Source of the DNA: Candidatus Poribacteria bacterium
GTDB taxonomy: Bacteria > Poribacteria > WGA-4E > GCA-2687025
Reading direction: 5' to 3'
Length of the DNA stretch: 64,000 bases
Assembly: GCA_028818695.1 (NCBI GenBank)
Contig: JAPPNK010000021.1
Location: 62,001-126,000 of the forward strand
This document shows positions 26,497 through 35,130 of this stretch, piece after piece (the stretch's first letter is position 1; each line of letters opens with the position of its first letter). Under the pieces are notes generated by a model. That model saw only the letters and a program-made list of their open reading frames with translations. It searched no databases and was not told the origin of the DNA. The position numbers were made by a program, and so were the translations under genes.

Positions 26497-27286
26497 TTCG
26501 ATTCCCCTGACAGTGTACTGGTCTAAAGAGCGATTGCCGTTTTTTCGGCATGGAGGCGACCAGCTCAGGATGCGGTTCCCAGCTGTGCCACTTGCTGCCG
26601 ACAGTGTTATAGCAGTTGAAGACGGCGACGCGGTCGCGCTCTGCGTTCTCCCAGCGCGCGCCCGTGTGCGTGATCGCCTCCGTAAAGAACAGCGCTGAGC
26701 CTGCGGGGCATTCGTAGCTGTCCCACAGGTCGCTGTCGCGGTCTTGCATCTCCTTTGGAGCCGAAAAGACCGCTTTGTGGCTCCCTGTCAAAAAGAGCGT
26801 TCCGCCCTCCCGTTTGTTGACAGGGTTCAATTCCCAGACAACGCGCGTCAGCCCGCTGTTCGCCTTGCCTGGGACGCAGGAGTAGGTGTGATGGTTGCCG
26901 GGAAAACGCATGAGACCGTTGCCGCCGTGCGGACGGAAATTGTCATGCCCTTTTGAGCGAATTGTCAAAAAGCTCCCTTCAAAACGGAAGCCGTACCCGT
27001 CCGCCGAAGCGAGCGGCATATGCGCCACAAACTCGTTCATGAAGCCGACGACGACAGGATGGTCGGTGAGCCGTTGAAGCGGTCCGCCGATGGAGGAGCG
27101 GTCTTTCGGCTCCAAGCCGTTCGGGTTGTTTTTCAGCTCGTAGCAGAAATCGCGCATCTCCTTGATCTCGTCGTTGGAGAGAACGCCTGGGACGGCGATC
27201 CAACCGTGTATATCGAAGAGATACTTTTGCCTCTCGGTGAATTCGATGGCGGGCAAGCCTTCTGAATTGATGTGAACAGGGTCCAT
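26483..27286 (-). CDS. Phytanoyl-CoA dioxygenase (PhyH)-like protein
   Basis: 267 residues. The fold signatures of the PhyH family are present: an N-terminal YLFDIHGWIAVPGVLSNDEI segment, EGGTLFLTGSHK at 160-171, the distal iron ligand His207 in THTG and Arg219 for 2-oxoglutarate. The proximal HxD motif reads His120-Gly-Gly, so the expected aspartate is absent. PhyH enzymes hydroxylate lipids and other small molecules using Fe(II) and 2-oxoglutarate and are strikingly expanded in Poribacteria. Its 3' end overlaps the TPR gene start. A decayed copy lies at 29447-29650. Confidence 0.85.
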   Translation of the reverse strand: MDPVHINSEGLPAIEFTERQKYLFDIHGWIAVPGVLSNDEIKEMRDFCYELKNNPNGLEPKDRSSIGGPLQRLTDHPVVVGFMNEFVAHMPLASADGYGFRFEGSFLTIRSKGHDNFRPHGGNGLMRFPGNHHTYSCVPGKANSGLTRVVWELNPVNKREGGTLFLTGSHKAVFSAPKEMQDRDSDLWDSYECPAGSALFFTEAITHTGARWENAERDRVAVFNCYNTVGSKWHSWEPHPELVASMPKKRQSLFRPVHCQGNRIEAA

Positions 27287-27326
27287 GCTGCGCCTTTCGC
27301 CTTCAGTCGTTCATACCTTCACTCTT

Positions 27327-27355
27327 AGTATAACGTACACGGAACGGAGACGCAT
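27327..27355 (-). promoter_or_regulatory. Promoter of the dioxygenase-TPR unit, copy A
   Basis: On the minus strand ATGCGT (27350-27355) and TATACT (27327-27332) are 17 bases apart, about 40 bases upstream of the PhyH start. The element is conserved in the second copy of the duplication. Confidence 0.45.
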
Positions 27356-27453
27356 GTCTTCTCGGCGCCTGATTCTTGGATTGAGCGCCGCGTTAGGCTG
27401 AATCGGTCAGAGGTCTGCGGTATGCGGTTGACGCCCGACTTAGAGAGGATTGT

Positions 27454-29460
27454 TTAAAAAGAGAACTGGGCGAATTGCATCGACAACTGCGTTTCGGTTC
27501 GCTCAAACGGCGTATGTTGCACGATTGATCTCGGATGTTTGAGCAGTCTGGACGTCGAGAGGTGATATCCGAGCGTGGAGAAGAGCGGCGAAAAGATAGC
27601 GCCGATGCGCGCCCCGTTGATCAGGTCGCGCCGGGTCGGGTTCTCATTGCTCAATCTGACGACCAGCGCGCCAATCAGCGGCGGTAGGACCGCGCCCGCA
27701 AACGCGCTTCTGGAGGCGCCATGCCCAAAGCTGACCAGCTTGCCGACCTCCGGAACGCGCATCATGGAGCTCAAAACAAAGCCGGACGCTATGATCGTCA
27801 GCCGATCGTCCACCTCGTAACCGACAACGGAGGAGACGAAGAGAAGCCACCCGCCCATCGCGGTTCCAGTGAAGTAGCTGCCGAGTATTTGCGCCCGAAC
27901 CGTTTTCGGCGTGGAGAACCGCTGCTGCATGCTGTCTTCAAAGCCGGGCTGCGGCAGCGCCCATTTTACCACTTCCATGTTGGCGACCGCGGGCGTGTAT
28001 TTCGGGTCAATCTCCAGAGCGGTTCGGAACGCCTCATACGCTTCGACGTACCGCTCCAGATCATAATACACCTCTCCGAGCAGGTTCCACATCTCCGCCG
28101 TACCGTCTTTCTGAACCGCCTGCTCTAAGAGCGCCGCCGCCTTGCCGTATTCGCCCAGGCGCCGCCCCAGCTGAGCCATTTGTTTCAAATCGTCGGCCGA
28201 GGCGTCGTCGAAGTCTTCCGCGCTGAGCAGCGTCATATCTCTTTTCACCATTTCCATGTTGGCGGCCGCGCGTGTGTATTTCAGGTCAATCTCCAGAGCG
28301 GTTTGGAACGCCTTGTACGATTCGAGGTACTGTTCCTGATCATAATACACCTCTCCGAGCAGGTTCCACATCTCCGCCGTCCCGCTCTTTCGAACCGCCC
28401 CCCCTAAGAGTACCGCCGCGATGCGGTATCCGCCCCAGCGCTGCGCCTGAAGAGCCATTCTTTTCAAATCGTCGACCGAGGCGTCTTCGCCGCCTACCTC
28501 CACCCTGCCAAGCTGCGACAGCGTCTTTTTCACCATTTCCATGTTGGCGGCCGCGTGTGGGTATTTCGGATCAATCTTCAGAGCGGCTCGGAACGCGAAG
28601 TACGATGCAGAGTACCATCCCAGCTCATAATACGCCTCTCCGAGCAGATTCCACATCTCCGCCGTACCGTCTTTCTGAACCGCCTGCTCTAAGAGCGCCG
28701 CCGCCTTGCCGTATTCGCCCACGCGCTGCGCCTGAAGAGCCATTTTTTTCATATTATCGGCCGAGACGTTGTCGAAACCTTCCGCGCCGGGCAGCGACAG
28801 CTTCCATTTTACCACTTCCATGTTGGCGGCCGCGCGTGTGTATTTCGGGTCGATCTCCAGAGCGGTTTGGAGCGCCTCAGACGCTTCGGAGTACCGTTCC
28901 AGCTCATAATACGTCTCTCCAAGCAGGTTCCACATCTCCGCCGTACCGTTTTTCTGAACCGCCTGCTCTAAGAGCGCCGCCGCCTTGCCGTATTCGCCCA
29001 CGCGCTGCGCCTGAAGAGCCATTTTTTTCATATTATCGGCCGAGACGTTGTCGAAACCTTCCGCGCCGGGCAGCGACAGCTTCCATTTTACCACTTCCAT
29101 GTTGGCGGCCGCGCGTGTGTATTTCGGGTCGATCTCCAGAGCGGTTTGGAACGCCTCATACGCTTCGGAGTACCGCGCCTGATCATAATACGCCTCTCCG
29201 AGCAGGTTCCATATCGCCGCTGTCCCGTTTTTCTGAACCAGCTGCTCTAAGAACGCCGGCGGCAAGTCGTCGGCCGAGAGGTTGTCGAGATCAAGGCCTT
29301 CCGCCTGACGCCTCGCCTCGGAGTCCCCTTCCGCTTGGTTTCTCGCCTCCGATTCGTCTTCCGGTTGCGCCGCGCCTTCGACGCCTTCTTCAGCCGCCGC
29401 CGCGCACGCCAAGATCAACAATAACGCCGACGCGCATGCAAATAAATTAAGCCGCTTCAA
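27454..29460 (-). CDS. Exported TPR protein, expanded paralogue
   Basis: The start is placed at TTG 29460, matching the paralogue, behind AGGGGA; the open frame runs on to an ATG at 29514 only because a one-base change put the decayed dioxygenase tail in frame. 668 residues: signal peptide, acidic linker, five or so TPR-containing units of about 93 residues, then the same C-terminal hydrophobic domain as 25306-26496. Two units (about 28700-28979 and 28980-29258) are almost identical at 279-base spacing, pointing to recent expansion. It probably acts as a periplasmic or envelope scaffold. Confidence 0.75.
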   Translation of the reverse strand: MKRLNLFACASALLLILACAAAAEEGVEGAAQPEDESEARNQAEGDSEARRQAEGLDLDNLSADDLPPAFLEQLVQKNGTAAIWNLLGEAYYDQARYSEAYEAFQTALEIDPKYTRAAANMEVVKWKLSLPGAEGFDNVSADNMKKMALQAQRVGEYGKAAALLEQAVQKNGTAEMWNLLGETYYELERYSEASEALQTALEIDPKYTRAAANMEVVKWKLSLPGAEGFDNVSADNMKKMALQAQRVGEYGKAAALLEQAVQKDGTAEMWNLLGEAYYELGWYSASYFAFRAALKIDPKYPHAAANMEMVKKTLSQLGRVEVGGEDASVDDLKRMALQAQRWGGYRIAAVLLGGAVRKSGTAEMWNLLGEVYYDQEQYLESYKAFQTALEIDLKYTRAAANMEMVKRDMTLLSAEDFDDASADDLKQMAQLGRRLGEYGKAAALLEQAVQKDGTAEMWNLLGEVYYDLERYVEAYEAFRTALEIDPKYTPAVANMEVVKWALPQPGFEDSMQQRFSTPKTVRAQILGSYFTGTAMGGWLLFVSSVVGYEVDDRLTIIASGFVLSSMMRVPEVGKLVSFGHGASRSAFAGAVLPPLIGALVVRLSNENPTRRDLINGARIGAIFSPLFSTLGYHLSTSRLLKHPRSIVQHTPFERTETQLSMQFAQFSF

Positions 29461-29650
29461 TTCGATTCCCCTGACAGTGTACTGGTCTAAAGAGCGATTG
29501 TCGTTTTTCGGCATGGAGGCGACCAGCTCAGGATGCGGTTCCCAGCTGTGCTACTTACTGCCGACAGAAAACGCCTGGGACGGCGATCCAACCGTGTATA
29601 TCGAAGAGATACTTTTGCCGCTCGGTGAATTCGATGGCGGGCAAGCCTTT
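29447..29650 (-). pseudogene. Collapsed copy of the phytanoyl-CoA dioxygenase gene
   Basis: Bases 29447-29568 match the 3' end of the intact PhyH gene and 29569-29650 match its 5' part; the roughly 575 bases between are missing. The start codon region is also gone (a further about 35-base deletion) and one A is lost in the CCGAAAAA run near 29508. The upstream promoter is retained, so the remnant now forms a leader of the TPR gene. Confidence 0.85.
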
Positions 29651-29680
29651 CGCCTTCAATCGTTTTATGCCTTCACTTTT

Positions 29681-29709
29681 AATATAACGTACACGGAATG
29701 AAGACGCAT
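29681..29709 (-). promoter_or_regulatory. Promoter of the copy-B unit
   Basis: ATGCGT (29704-29709) and TATATT (29681-29686) on the minus strand, 17 bases apart, match the copy-A promoter. It should drive the expanded TPR gene through a leader of about 210 bases made of dioxygenase remnant. The remaining bases up to 29888 show nothing I can identify. Confidence 0.45.
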
Positions 29710-29888
29710 GTCTTCTCGGCGCCTGATTCTTGAATTGCGCGCTTCGTTAGGCTGAATCGGGCAGTCGTCTCGATGTTCTGAGCAGAGGGAACATGCTGCG
29801 CGGGAATAACCAGCTTCTCGACCGAGGGGAAGTAGGAGGCATACCATCCGCTTTCAAAGAAAATCTGAAGCGCCATGAGCCGCTGGCG

Positions 29889-31550
29889 TCATACCGCAGC
29901 GGCGGGAGCCAGCGCCTGCTCTAGCCCGACCAGCTGAAAGTAGTCCGACTCGGACAGCCGCCCCTGTTCGCTTTCGACGCCCTCGTCAACAAACCGATCA
30001 AACAGCTCCTCTTTATCTTTTAAAATGGCGTCAATCTTCTCCTCGATGGTGTTCGCCGCGACAAGCCGCGTTACGATCACATCGCGCCGCTGCCCCAGCC
30101 GATAGGCGCGGTCCTCCGCCTGACGCTCCACCGCAGGGTTCCACCATCGATCATAATGAAACACATACGAGGCTTCCTGCAGGTTCAAACCGACGCCCCC
30201 CGCCTGCAGCGAGATGAGCATCGCCTTCGCGTCGGAGTCCTCTTTGAAGCGCGCCAGAGCCGCCTCTTTTTGAGAGGGCCATAGCCCGCCGTGGTAGGGA
30301 ACAGGGTTGAACTCCTCCAGCCGCGCTTCGATGAAATCGAGCGTCTTTCGGTATTGCGAGAAGATGAGCGCCTTTTCGCCCCGTTCCGCGATCGCCTTGA
30401 GCGAATCGCGCAGATAGTTCAGCTTGACGCTTTTTTCGGTCAGCGGATCGTAGTTGCAGATCTGCTTGAGCCGCGTGATGAGAGCCAGCACATGCTGCAG
30501 CGTCACCGAATCGCCCATATGCTGCAGCCGCGTTTCGCCCCTGCTTTCCGCCGCGTCGTACGCTTTTCGCTGCGCGGGGGTCAGGTCTAGCCGGGCGGTT
30601 CGGACATGTTTTTCTGGCAGGTCTTTCAGCGCGGCCGATTTGTGTCGGCGCAGGTAGTAGGGCGCCATGATCTTCCGCGCCTCCTCCGGCTCCGCCGCCT
30701 CGCCGATGGAAAGCTGCGGGTCTAGAAACTGCCCGATGGAGCAGAGGTCGGAGACCCTGTTCTCAATCGGCGTTCCCGTCAGGCACCATGAGGCTCGCCT
30801 CGGCAGCGCCTTCACCGCTTTGGCGACGCGCGTTTCGGCGTTTTTGATGCGCTGCGCCTCATCCAGAATGATCAGATCAAAGCCGCATTCAGACATCCGC
30901 TCCAGATCGTTGCGCGCCGTTTCATAGCCGACGATCCAGACATGGTAGGGTCCGCTCCACAGCTTGCCGCGTTTTTTCGCGTCGCCTGCGACGACAACGG
31001 CGGAGGCTTCAGGCGCCCAGCGTTCAAATTCCGCTTTCCAATTTGATTTGAGACCGGCGGGGCAAACGGCGAGAATGGAGCGAATCAGCCCGCTGTTCAA
31101 AAGAAACCGCGCCGCCACAATCGCCTGTATCGTCTTGCCAAGCCCCATGTCGTCCGCCAGCAAAGCCCGGCGCCGGTTGGCAAGAAAAGAGACGCCCTCG
31201 GCTTGATATGGATACAACGCAAAAGGCAGGTCGAACCCGCGTTTGAGCGCGTCTTCCAGCGGCGGTATGAGCAGAAAGTATTGCTCCCAAGCAGCGTCTT
31301 TCTCCGCCGTGAGAGTCTGCGCCGCCGCGGAGAGCGCGTCCTGAACCGGCTTGTCAAGCAGGGTCATCGCGTTCAGCTGCTCGGCGGAAAGCTCTAGATT
31401 GAAGAATCGGTCGCCGCGGACGGCCGGCAGAGGCGGTGTCGGCGTCAACTCGCGCGCGTTCAAGGGCGGCGATATGTCCACGCCGCGCACCTTCATCCCG
31501 AAGATCCGATCCTCCATTTGAACCTCCGCCTGATCGATCCGACCGTCCAT
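29889..31550 (-). CDS. SNF2-family DEAD/DEAH-box helicase
   Basis: 553 residues behind AAAGGAGAGG. The Swi2/Snf2 motifs are present in order: DDMGLGKT (motif I), CPAGLKSNW (Ia), DEAQRIKN (II), LTGTPIENR (III), LISLQAGGVGLNLQ (V) and QAEDRAYRLGQ (VI). Such ATPases translocate on double-stranded DNA and remodel protein-DNA complexes. The N-terminal about 110 residues before motif I are short and lack the SWIM domain found in many bacterial SNF2 proteins. It follows an unknown 208-residue gene by 36 bases and is probably co-expressed with it. Confidence 0.92.
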   Translation of the reverse strand: MDGRIDQAEVQMEDRIFGMKVRGVDISPPLNARELTPTPPLPAVRGDRFFNLELSAEQLNAMTLLDKPVQDALSAAAQTLTAEKDAAWEQYFLLIPPLEDALKRGFDLPFALYPYQAEGVSFLANRRRALLADDMGLGKTIQAIVAARFLLNSGLIRSILAVCPAGLKSNWKAEFERWAPEASAVVVAGDAKKRGKLWSGPYHVWIVGYETARNDLERMSECGFDLIILDEAQRIKNAETRVAKAVKALPRRASWCLTGTPIENRVSDLCSIGQFLDPQLSIGEAAEPEEARKIMAPYYLRRHKSAALKDLPEKHVRTARLDLTPAQRKAYDAAESRGETRLQHMGDSVTLQHVLALITRLKQICNYDPLTEKSVKLNYLRDSLKAIAERGEKALIFSQYRKTLDFIEARLEEFNPVPYHGGLWPSQKEAALARFKEDSDAKAMLISLQAGGVGLNLQEASYVFHYDRWWNPAVERQAEDRAYRLGQRRDVIVTRLVAANTIEEKIDAILKDKEELFDRFVDEGVESEQGRLSESDYFQLVGLEQALAPAAAV

Positions 31551-31586
31551 ATCGCTGCCTCTCCTTTCCCGGTCATGTCTTTTTCA

Positions 31587-32213
31587 TCAACGCCGAAGCC
31601 ACTCCAGGTCGGGACGCTTGCCGATGCCTGCGGACGCTGCCGCAACCGCCGCCTTCATCGATTCGCGCGCGCGTTTCTCGCTTTCAGGCAGGTCGTGGAG
31701 GCTCTGGAGGATGCGCTCAACCCGCTCAAACGGCTCGTCGATGCGCATCTCTTTCGCGGCAAGCGTCAATTGGGCGGAAGCCAAATCGAGCGCAGCGTCG
31801 GACGGCGGAACCGTCTGAATGTAAATCGATCCGCCGTCTCCGTCTGGGAACGCTTTGGCGCTCATGCTGCGCGGTCTGGCTCGGCTGATGTGAACGGCGA
31901 CGGCGGTTCCGCTTTTGTAGATGCGCTCCCATAGGCGCGCCGACGAGAACTCTTCCATCAACAAAATCGGCGGTTTTTGACGCAGCGACTTCCACAGGCT
32001 CGCCGCAATCGTGAGCGAGACCGCTGCCATACGGCTCTCGTCGTCCTCATACAGCAGATGGCGCGGCTCCGACATCTCCACAGGGTCGGTGTAACGGAAC
32101 TCAATGGGTATCCCGCGCCGATTTGCGACAAGCAGCCCCCCCGCCGACATGTTGCGCGACTCGCTGTCGATGCGCGCCAGATAACCGATCAACGCTTCCT
32201 GCGCCGTTTTCAT
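31587..32213 (-). CDS. Unknown protein encoded with the SNF2 helicase
   Basis: 208 residues with an AAGGAAGGCGG ribosome-binding site. No signal peptide. The N-terminal half has a regular alpha/beta look (SAGGLLVANRRGIPIEFRYTDP), the C-terminal quarter is helical and charged. No family is recognised. Its place 36 bases upstream of the SNF2 gene suggests it is a partner in the same process. Confidence 0.6.
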   Translation of the reverse strand: MKTAQEALIGYLARIDSESRNMSAGGLLVANRRGIPIEFRYTDPVEMSEPRHLLYEDDESRMAAVSLTIAASLWKSLRQKPPILLMEEFSSARLWERIYKSGTAVAVHISRARPRSMSAKAFPDGDGGSIYIQTVPPSDAALDLASAQLTLAAKEMRIDEPFERVERILQSLHDLPESEKRARESMKAAVAAASAGIGKRPDLEWLRR

Positions 32214-32341
32214 CCGTTCCGCCTTCCTTCGTGCAACCCAATCCGCTGCAGTTTGCGCTCAAGCCTCATACGGTTAACGTTATGCAGAGCGTTTATGATA
32301 CGTTTCAACTGAAAAGAGGGGGCGCAGGAAAGGAGCGGAAG

Positions 32342-33256
32342 GTGAACGAAACGATCACGGCGATACCGGGTCTGCGGTTTGGAGTTGCCGAAAACAGAGA
32401 GGCGCGGACCGGCTGCGCCGTTTTGATCTGCGAGCGCGGAGCGACGGCCGCCGCGGCTGTCCGCGGAGGGGCGCCGGGAACGCGCGAACTGGCGGCGCTG
32501 CGCCCCGGCAACCTTGTGAAGAAGGCGCATGCGGTACTGCTCACAGGAGGGAGCGCCTTCGGGTTGGACGCGGCGGGGGGAGTCATGGCGTATCTGGAGG
32601 AGCGGGGCGTCGGTTTTCAGGCGGGGTCTGTTCGCGTTCCGATCGTCCCTGCTGCCGCCCTGTTCGACCTTGGCGTCGGAGATTCGCGCGTCCGGCCGGA
32701 CGCCGCCATGGGCAGAGCCGCCTGCGAAAACGCCAGCTCCGCTCCCGTCCAGACGGGGCTTGTCGGCCCAGGAATCGGCGCCACGGTCGGCAAGGCGCCC
32801 GGTATGACGCCTTCAAACGGAGGTCTCGGCTCGGCGTTGAAACGCGGACCTAGAGGCTTGCTTGTCGGCGCTGTCGTAGCGGTGAACGCTGTCGGCAACG
32901 TCGTCGACCCGTCCACCGGCGGCATCGTCGCCGGCGCGCGCGACCCTGAAACCGGCGAATTGACCCCGTTTGAGCTGACCGGCGGCTTCATAGAGCGGGG
33001 CGGAACAGGTTTAAACACGACCATTGGCGTCGTCGCCGCGAACGCCGACCTGTCCCAGGGCGAAACGTACCGCATGGCGTCCATGGCGCATGACGGCCTG
33101 GCGCGGACGATCCGCCCCGCCCACACGCTGTACGACGGCGATACCTTATTCGCGCTCGCTCTCGGCGGAGCCGAGGCGGACGCAAACGCAGCCGGAACGC
33201 TCGCGGCGGAGGCGATCGCCGAAGCGGTTTTGGCGGCTGTCCGCCCGGCTTCTTAG
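32342..33256 (+). CDS. P1-family (DmpA-like, Ntn-hydrolase) peptidase
   Basis: I place the start at GTG 32342, 304 residues, behind AAGGAG; an open frame reaches back to 32123 across the promoter of the neighbouring gene. The protein has the glycine-rich LLTGGSAFGLDAAGGVMAYLE segment and the GLNTTIGVVAAN segment in which family members self-cleave to expose a Ser or Thr nucleophile. DmpA-type enzymes are aminopeptidases, some acting on beta-peptides or D-amino-acid amides. It is convergent with the next gene, overlapping it by 4 bases. Confidence 0.88.
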   Translation: MNETITAIPGLRFGVAENREARTGCAVLICERGATAAAAVRGGAPGTRELAALRPGNLVKKAHAVLLTGGSAFGLDAAGGVMAYLEERGVGFQAGSVRVPIVPAAALFDLGVGDSRVRPDAAMGRAACENASSAPVQTGLVGPGIGATVGKAPGMTPSNGGLGSALKRGPRGLLVGAVVAVNAVGNVVDPSTGGIVAGARDPETGELTPFELTGGFIERGGTGLNTTIGVVAANADLSQGETYRMASMAHDGLARTIRPAHTLYDGDTLFALALGGAEADANAAGTLAAEAIAEAVLAAVRPAS

Positions 33257-34053
33257 GGAGCCAGCTTCGCCTTCAGCTGTTGAAGCGTCTCAAAGGTTGC
33301 GCGGGCGTTCGCGTTGATCTCATCCAGGTCGTCTCCGCCTAAACATTCCACATAGAGAGGACCCTGAAAGCCCGCATCCGCCAGCGCCGACAGAACCGCT
33401 TCAAAGTCGACCTCCCCCTCGCCAGGTTTGATCCAGACGTCGGGGCGTCCGTTCTGAACGACGCAGTCTTTGACGATGAAAGAGCCGACGCGGGGCGCAA
33501 CTTTTTGAACATCCGGTTCAGGCCGTTCGCCGCCGGCGGTGTAATAGATAATGTTGCCGGGGTCGTAGCAGATCGAGAACGCTGGATGGCCGATCTCCTC
33601 ATGAACCTGCGCGAGCATTCCGCCGTTCAAGCCGATTCCGCCGTGCGGTTTCAGCTGCAGTTCAACGCCTTTCGCCTCCGCATGCGGCGCAACGGCGCGC
33701 ATGACAGCGATATACTTCTCCCGCAAATCGTCTCCGCAGCCGCAGTCCATCAGATAGCGGACGCCGGCCTCCGCGCACACATCCACCTGACGCCGATAGT
33801 CCTTCGCCGCGTCTTCTAGGTCGGCGTTCAGCTGCGGACCTGAAAGCAGCATAGACGGCTTCAGATTCCGCTTCGCCGCGATCTCAACCGTTTTGGCAAT
33901 CTCGTCCGCGCCGGCGTTTGAACGCAAAAGGTGACCGTCCGCGTTCGCAAAGACAGCGACATCCGTATATCCCGCGTCCGCGATATGTCCGCATGCCTCT
34001 TCAAATGTCCATCGATTCCATGGGCGCGTTGTCGCGCCGAGGTTCCATTTCAA
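33253..34053 (-). CDS. Sugar phosphate isomerase/epimerase-like TIM-barrel protein
   Basis: 266 residues. The AP endonuclease 2 / xylose-isomerase-like barrel is indicated by successive strand ends: MKWNLGATTRPWN, YTDVAVFA, GVELQLKPHGG with a metal-ligand-like His, ICYDPGN with Asp, and a final LYVECLGGDD with Glu. Substrate unknown; the family includes sugar epimerases, inositol-pathway enzymes and nucleases. It is the last gene of a five-gene unit led by a sulfatase, which hints at a role in using released sugars. Confidence 0.82.
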   Translation of the reverse strand: MKWNLGATTRPWNRWTFEEACGHIADAGYTDVAVFANADGHLLRSNAGADEIAKTVEIAAKRNLKPSMLLSGPQLNADLEDAAKDYRRQVDVCAEAGVRYLMDCGCGDDLREKYIAVMRAVAPHAEAKGVELQLKPHGGIGLNGGMLAQVHEEIGHPAFSICYDPGNIIYYTAGGERPEPDVQKVAPRVGSFIVKDCVVQNGRPDVWIKPGEGEVDFEAVLSALADAGFQGPLYVECLGGDDLDEINANARATFETLQQLKAKLAP

Positions 34054-34071
34054 CAGCGTTTCCTTTCTGTT

Positions 34072-35112
34072 TTATTCCGTTTCAGGCTCCAGATCTTCAG
34101 GCGTGTATTTCAAAACGATTCCCCATTCTCCTACCGCGAACGCCGACCCGGAGGGATGCGCCGCGACAGCGTACAGCTTGTGCGTAACGCCTGTGTCGGC
34201 GAACGGCCATGTCGCGCCGCCGTCCTCGGTAACAAGCGTCTTTCCGTTGTCGCCGACGATCCAGCCCAGCTTCGGCTTCTTCGTTGAAAAGGCAACCGAT
34301 CGCAGGTCGTAGTAGAAGTCGTCCTTCTGCGCGTCGTTGGCTATGCGTTCCCAGGCGGCGCCGGCGTCCGTTGTGCGAAGTATGGTCGCCTCTTGACCGA
34401 CGATCCAGCCCGTTTTGGGGGAGACGAATCGAATGTCGTACAGGTTTTCAACGACGTTCGCCTGGATGTCGGGCTTGTTCCACGTTGCGCCGCCGTCTGT
34501 TGACGAAAGGACGAGTCCGCCCGTGCCGACGATCCAGCCGTTCTGTTTGTCGGCGAAGGCGACCGCTTCATAAGAGATTCTGCTTTCGCCGACGCGGGTG
34601 AATCCGCCGTCCGAGATCAACTTCCAGGAGCCTGCCGCGTTTTCGGTGCGCGTGAGGGAGCTGTTGTCGCCCGCGAGAAAGAGCGTCTTGTCAGAAACGA
34701 CCGCTCCAGCAATGATCCGGTTGCGCGTTCCGACATCTGTAAACTCCCACGTTTTGCCTCCGTCGTTGGAAAGGACGGAGCCTGTTCCGGCGATAAGTAT
34801 GCGCTTTTTGTCGAAGGTCAGCGCGACGGAGAGCAGAGGCGAGGCGAGCCGGCGGCGGAATCTGGGCGGCACGCTCTCTGGCGGCGCGGGCATCTCCTGT
34901 TTCGTCCAGGTTTCTCCCCCGTCGTTTGTGGACAGGATCAGTCCGTTGATGCCGGCTGCCCATCCGCGTTTTTCATCTAAAAAAGAGATTGCGAGCAGGT
35001 CGCCTTCTATATTGTCGTCCCGCAAGAAGTCGTCCTGTCTCACTTCTGTCCATTTTGCGTTGGCGGAGACAAGAACCGCTGCGCATACAACGGCGGCAAT
35101 CAAATGTTTCAT
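34072..35112 (-). CDS. Exported YCF48/Hcf136-like beta-propeller protein
   Basis: 346 residues with a signal peptide (about 1-19, ending SANA) and an AAGGGAAA site. The body is a chain of repeats of about 45 residues with the pattern W-VG--G-IL-T-DGG-TW (for example GWIVGTGGLVLSSTDGGATW), typical of YCF48/BNR-type propellers. In cyanobacteria such a protein helps assemble photosystem II, but in other bacteria these propellers are common exported proteins of unknown role. Position in a sulfatase operon does not settle its function. Confidence 0.85.
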   Translation of the reverse strand: MKHLIAAVVCAAVLVSANAKWTEVRQDDFLRDDNIEGDLLAISFLDEKRGWAAGINGLILSTNDGGETWTKQEMPAPPESVPPRFRRRLASPLLSVALTFDKKRILIAGTGSVLSNDGGKTWEFTDVGTRNRIIAGAVVSDKTLFLAGDNSSLTRTENAAGSWKLISDGGFTRVGESRISYEAVAFADKQNGWIVGTGGLVLSSTDGGATWNKPDIQANVVENLYDIRFVSPKTGWIVGQEATILRTTDAGAAWERIANDAQKDDFYYDLRSVAFSTKKPKLGWIVGDNGKTLVTEDGGATWPFADTGVTHKLYAVAAHPSGSAFAVGEWGIVLKYTPEDLEPETE

Positions 35113-35130
35113 CGTTTTCCCTTCGCGCGG

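Larger units (their letters stand above)
25262..27407. repeat. Segmental duplication, copy A
   Basis: This block matches 27408-29765 in order and orientation: the 3' flank and TPR gene, the TPR/PhyH junction, the PhyH gene ends and the upstream promoter region. The start (GAGGTC-GCGG-ATGCGG) and the end (GTTAGGCTGAATCGG) are seen in both copies, so the copies are direct and adjacent. Copy A keeps the whole dioxygenase gene. Confidence 0.85.
27408..29765. repeat. Segmental duplication, copy B
   Basis: Direct adjacent copy of 25262-27407. Differences: the TPR gene has gained internal units, and the dioxygenase gene has lost about 575 bases internally and its start codon. Copy B is thus longer in the TPR gene and shorter in the dioxygenase part. 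Confidence 0.85.

Noticed and set aside
27454-29514. Start of the expanded TPR protein at ATG 29514
   Set aside because: The first 18 codons are frameshifted dioxygenase remnant; the conserved signal peptide begins at TTG 29460 as in the paralogue.
29679-29876. 65-codon minus-strand frame after the SNF2 gene
   Set aside because: No ribosome-binding site, no similarity noticed, and its 3' end runs through the copy-B promoter region.
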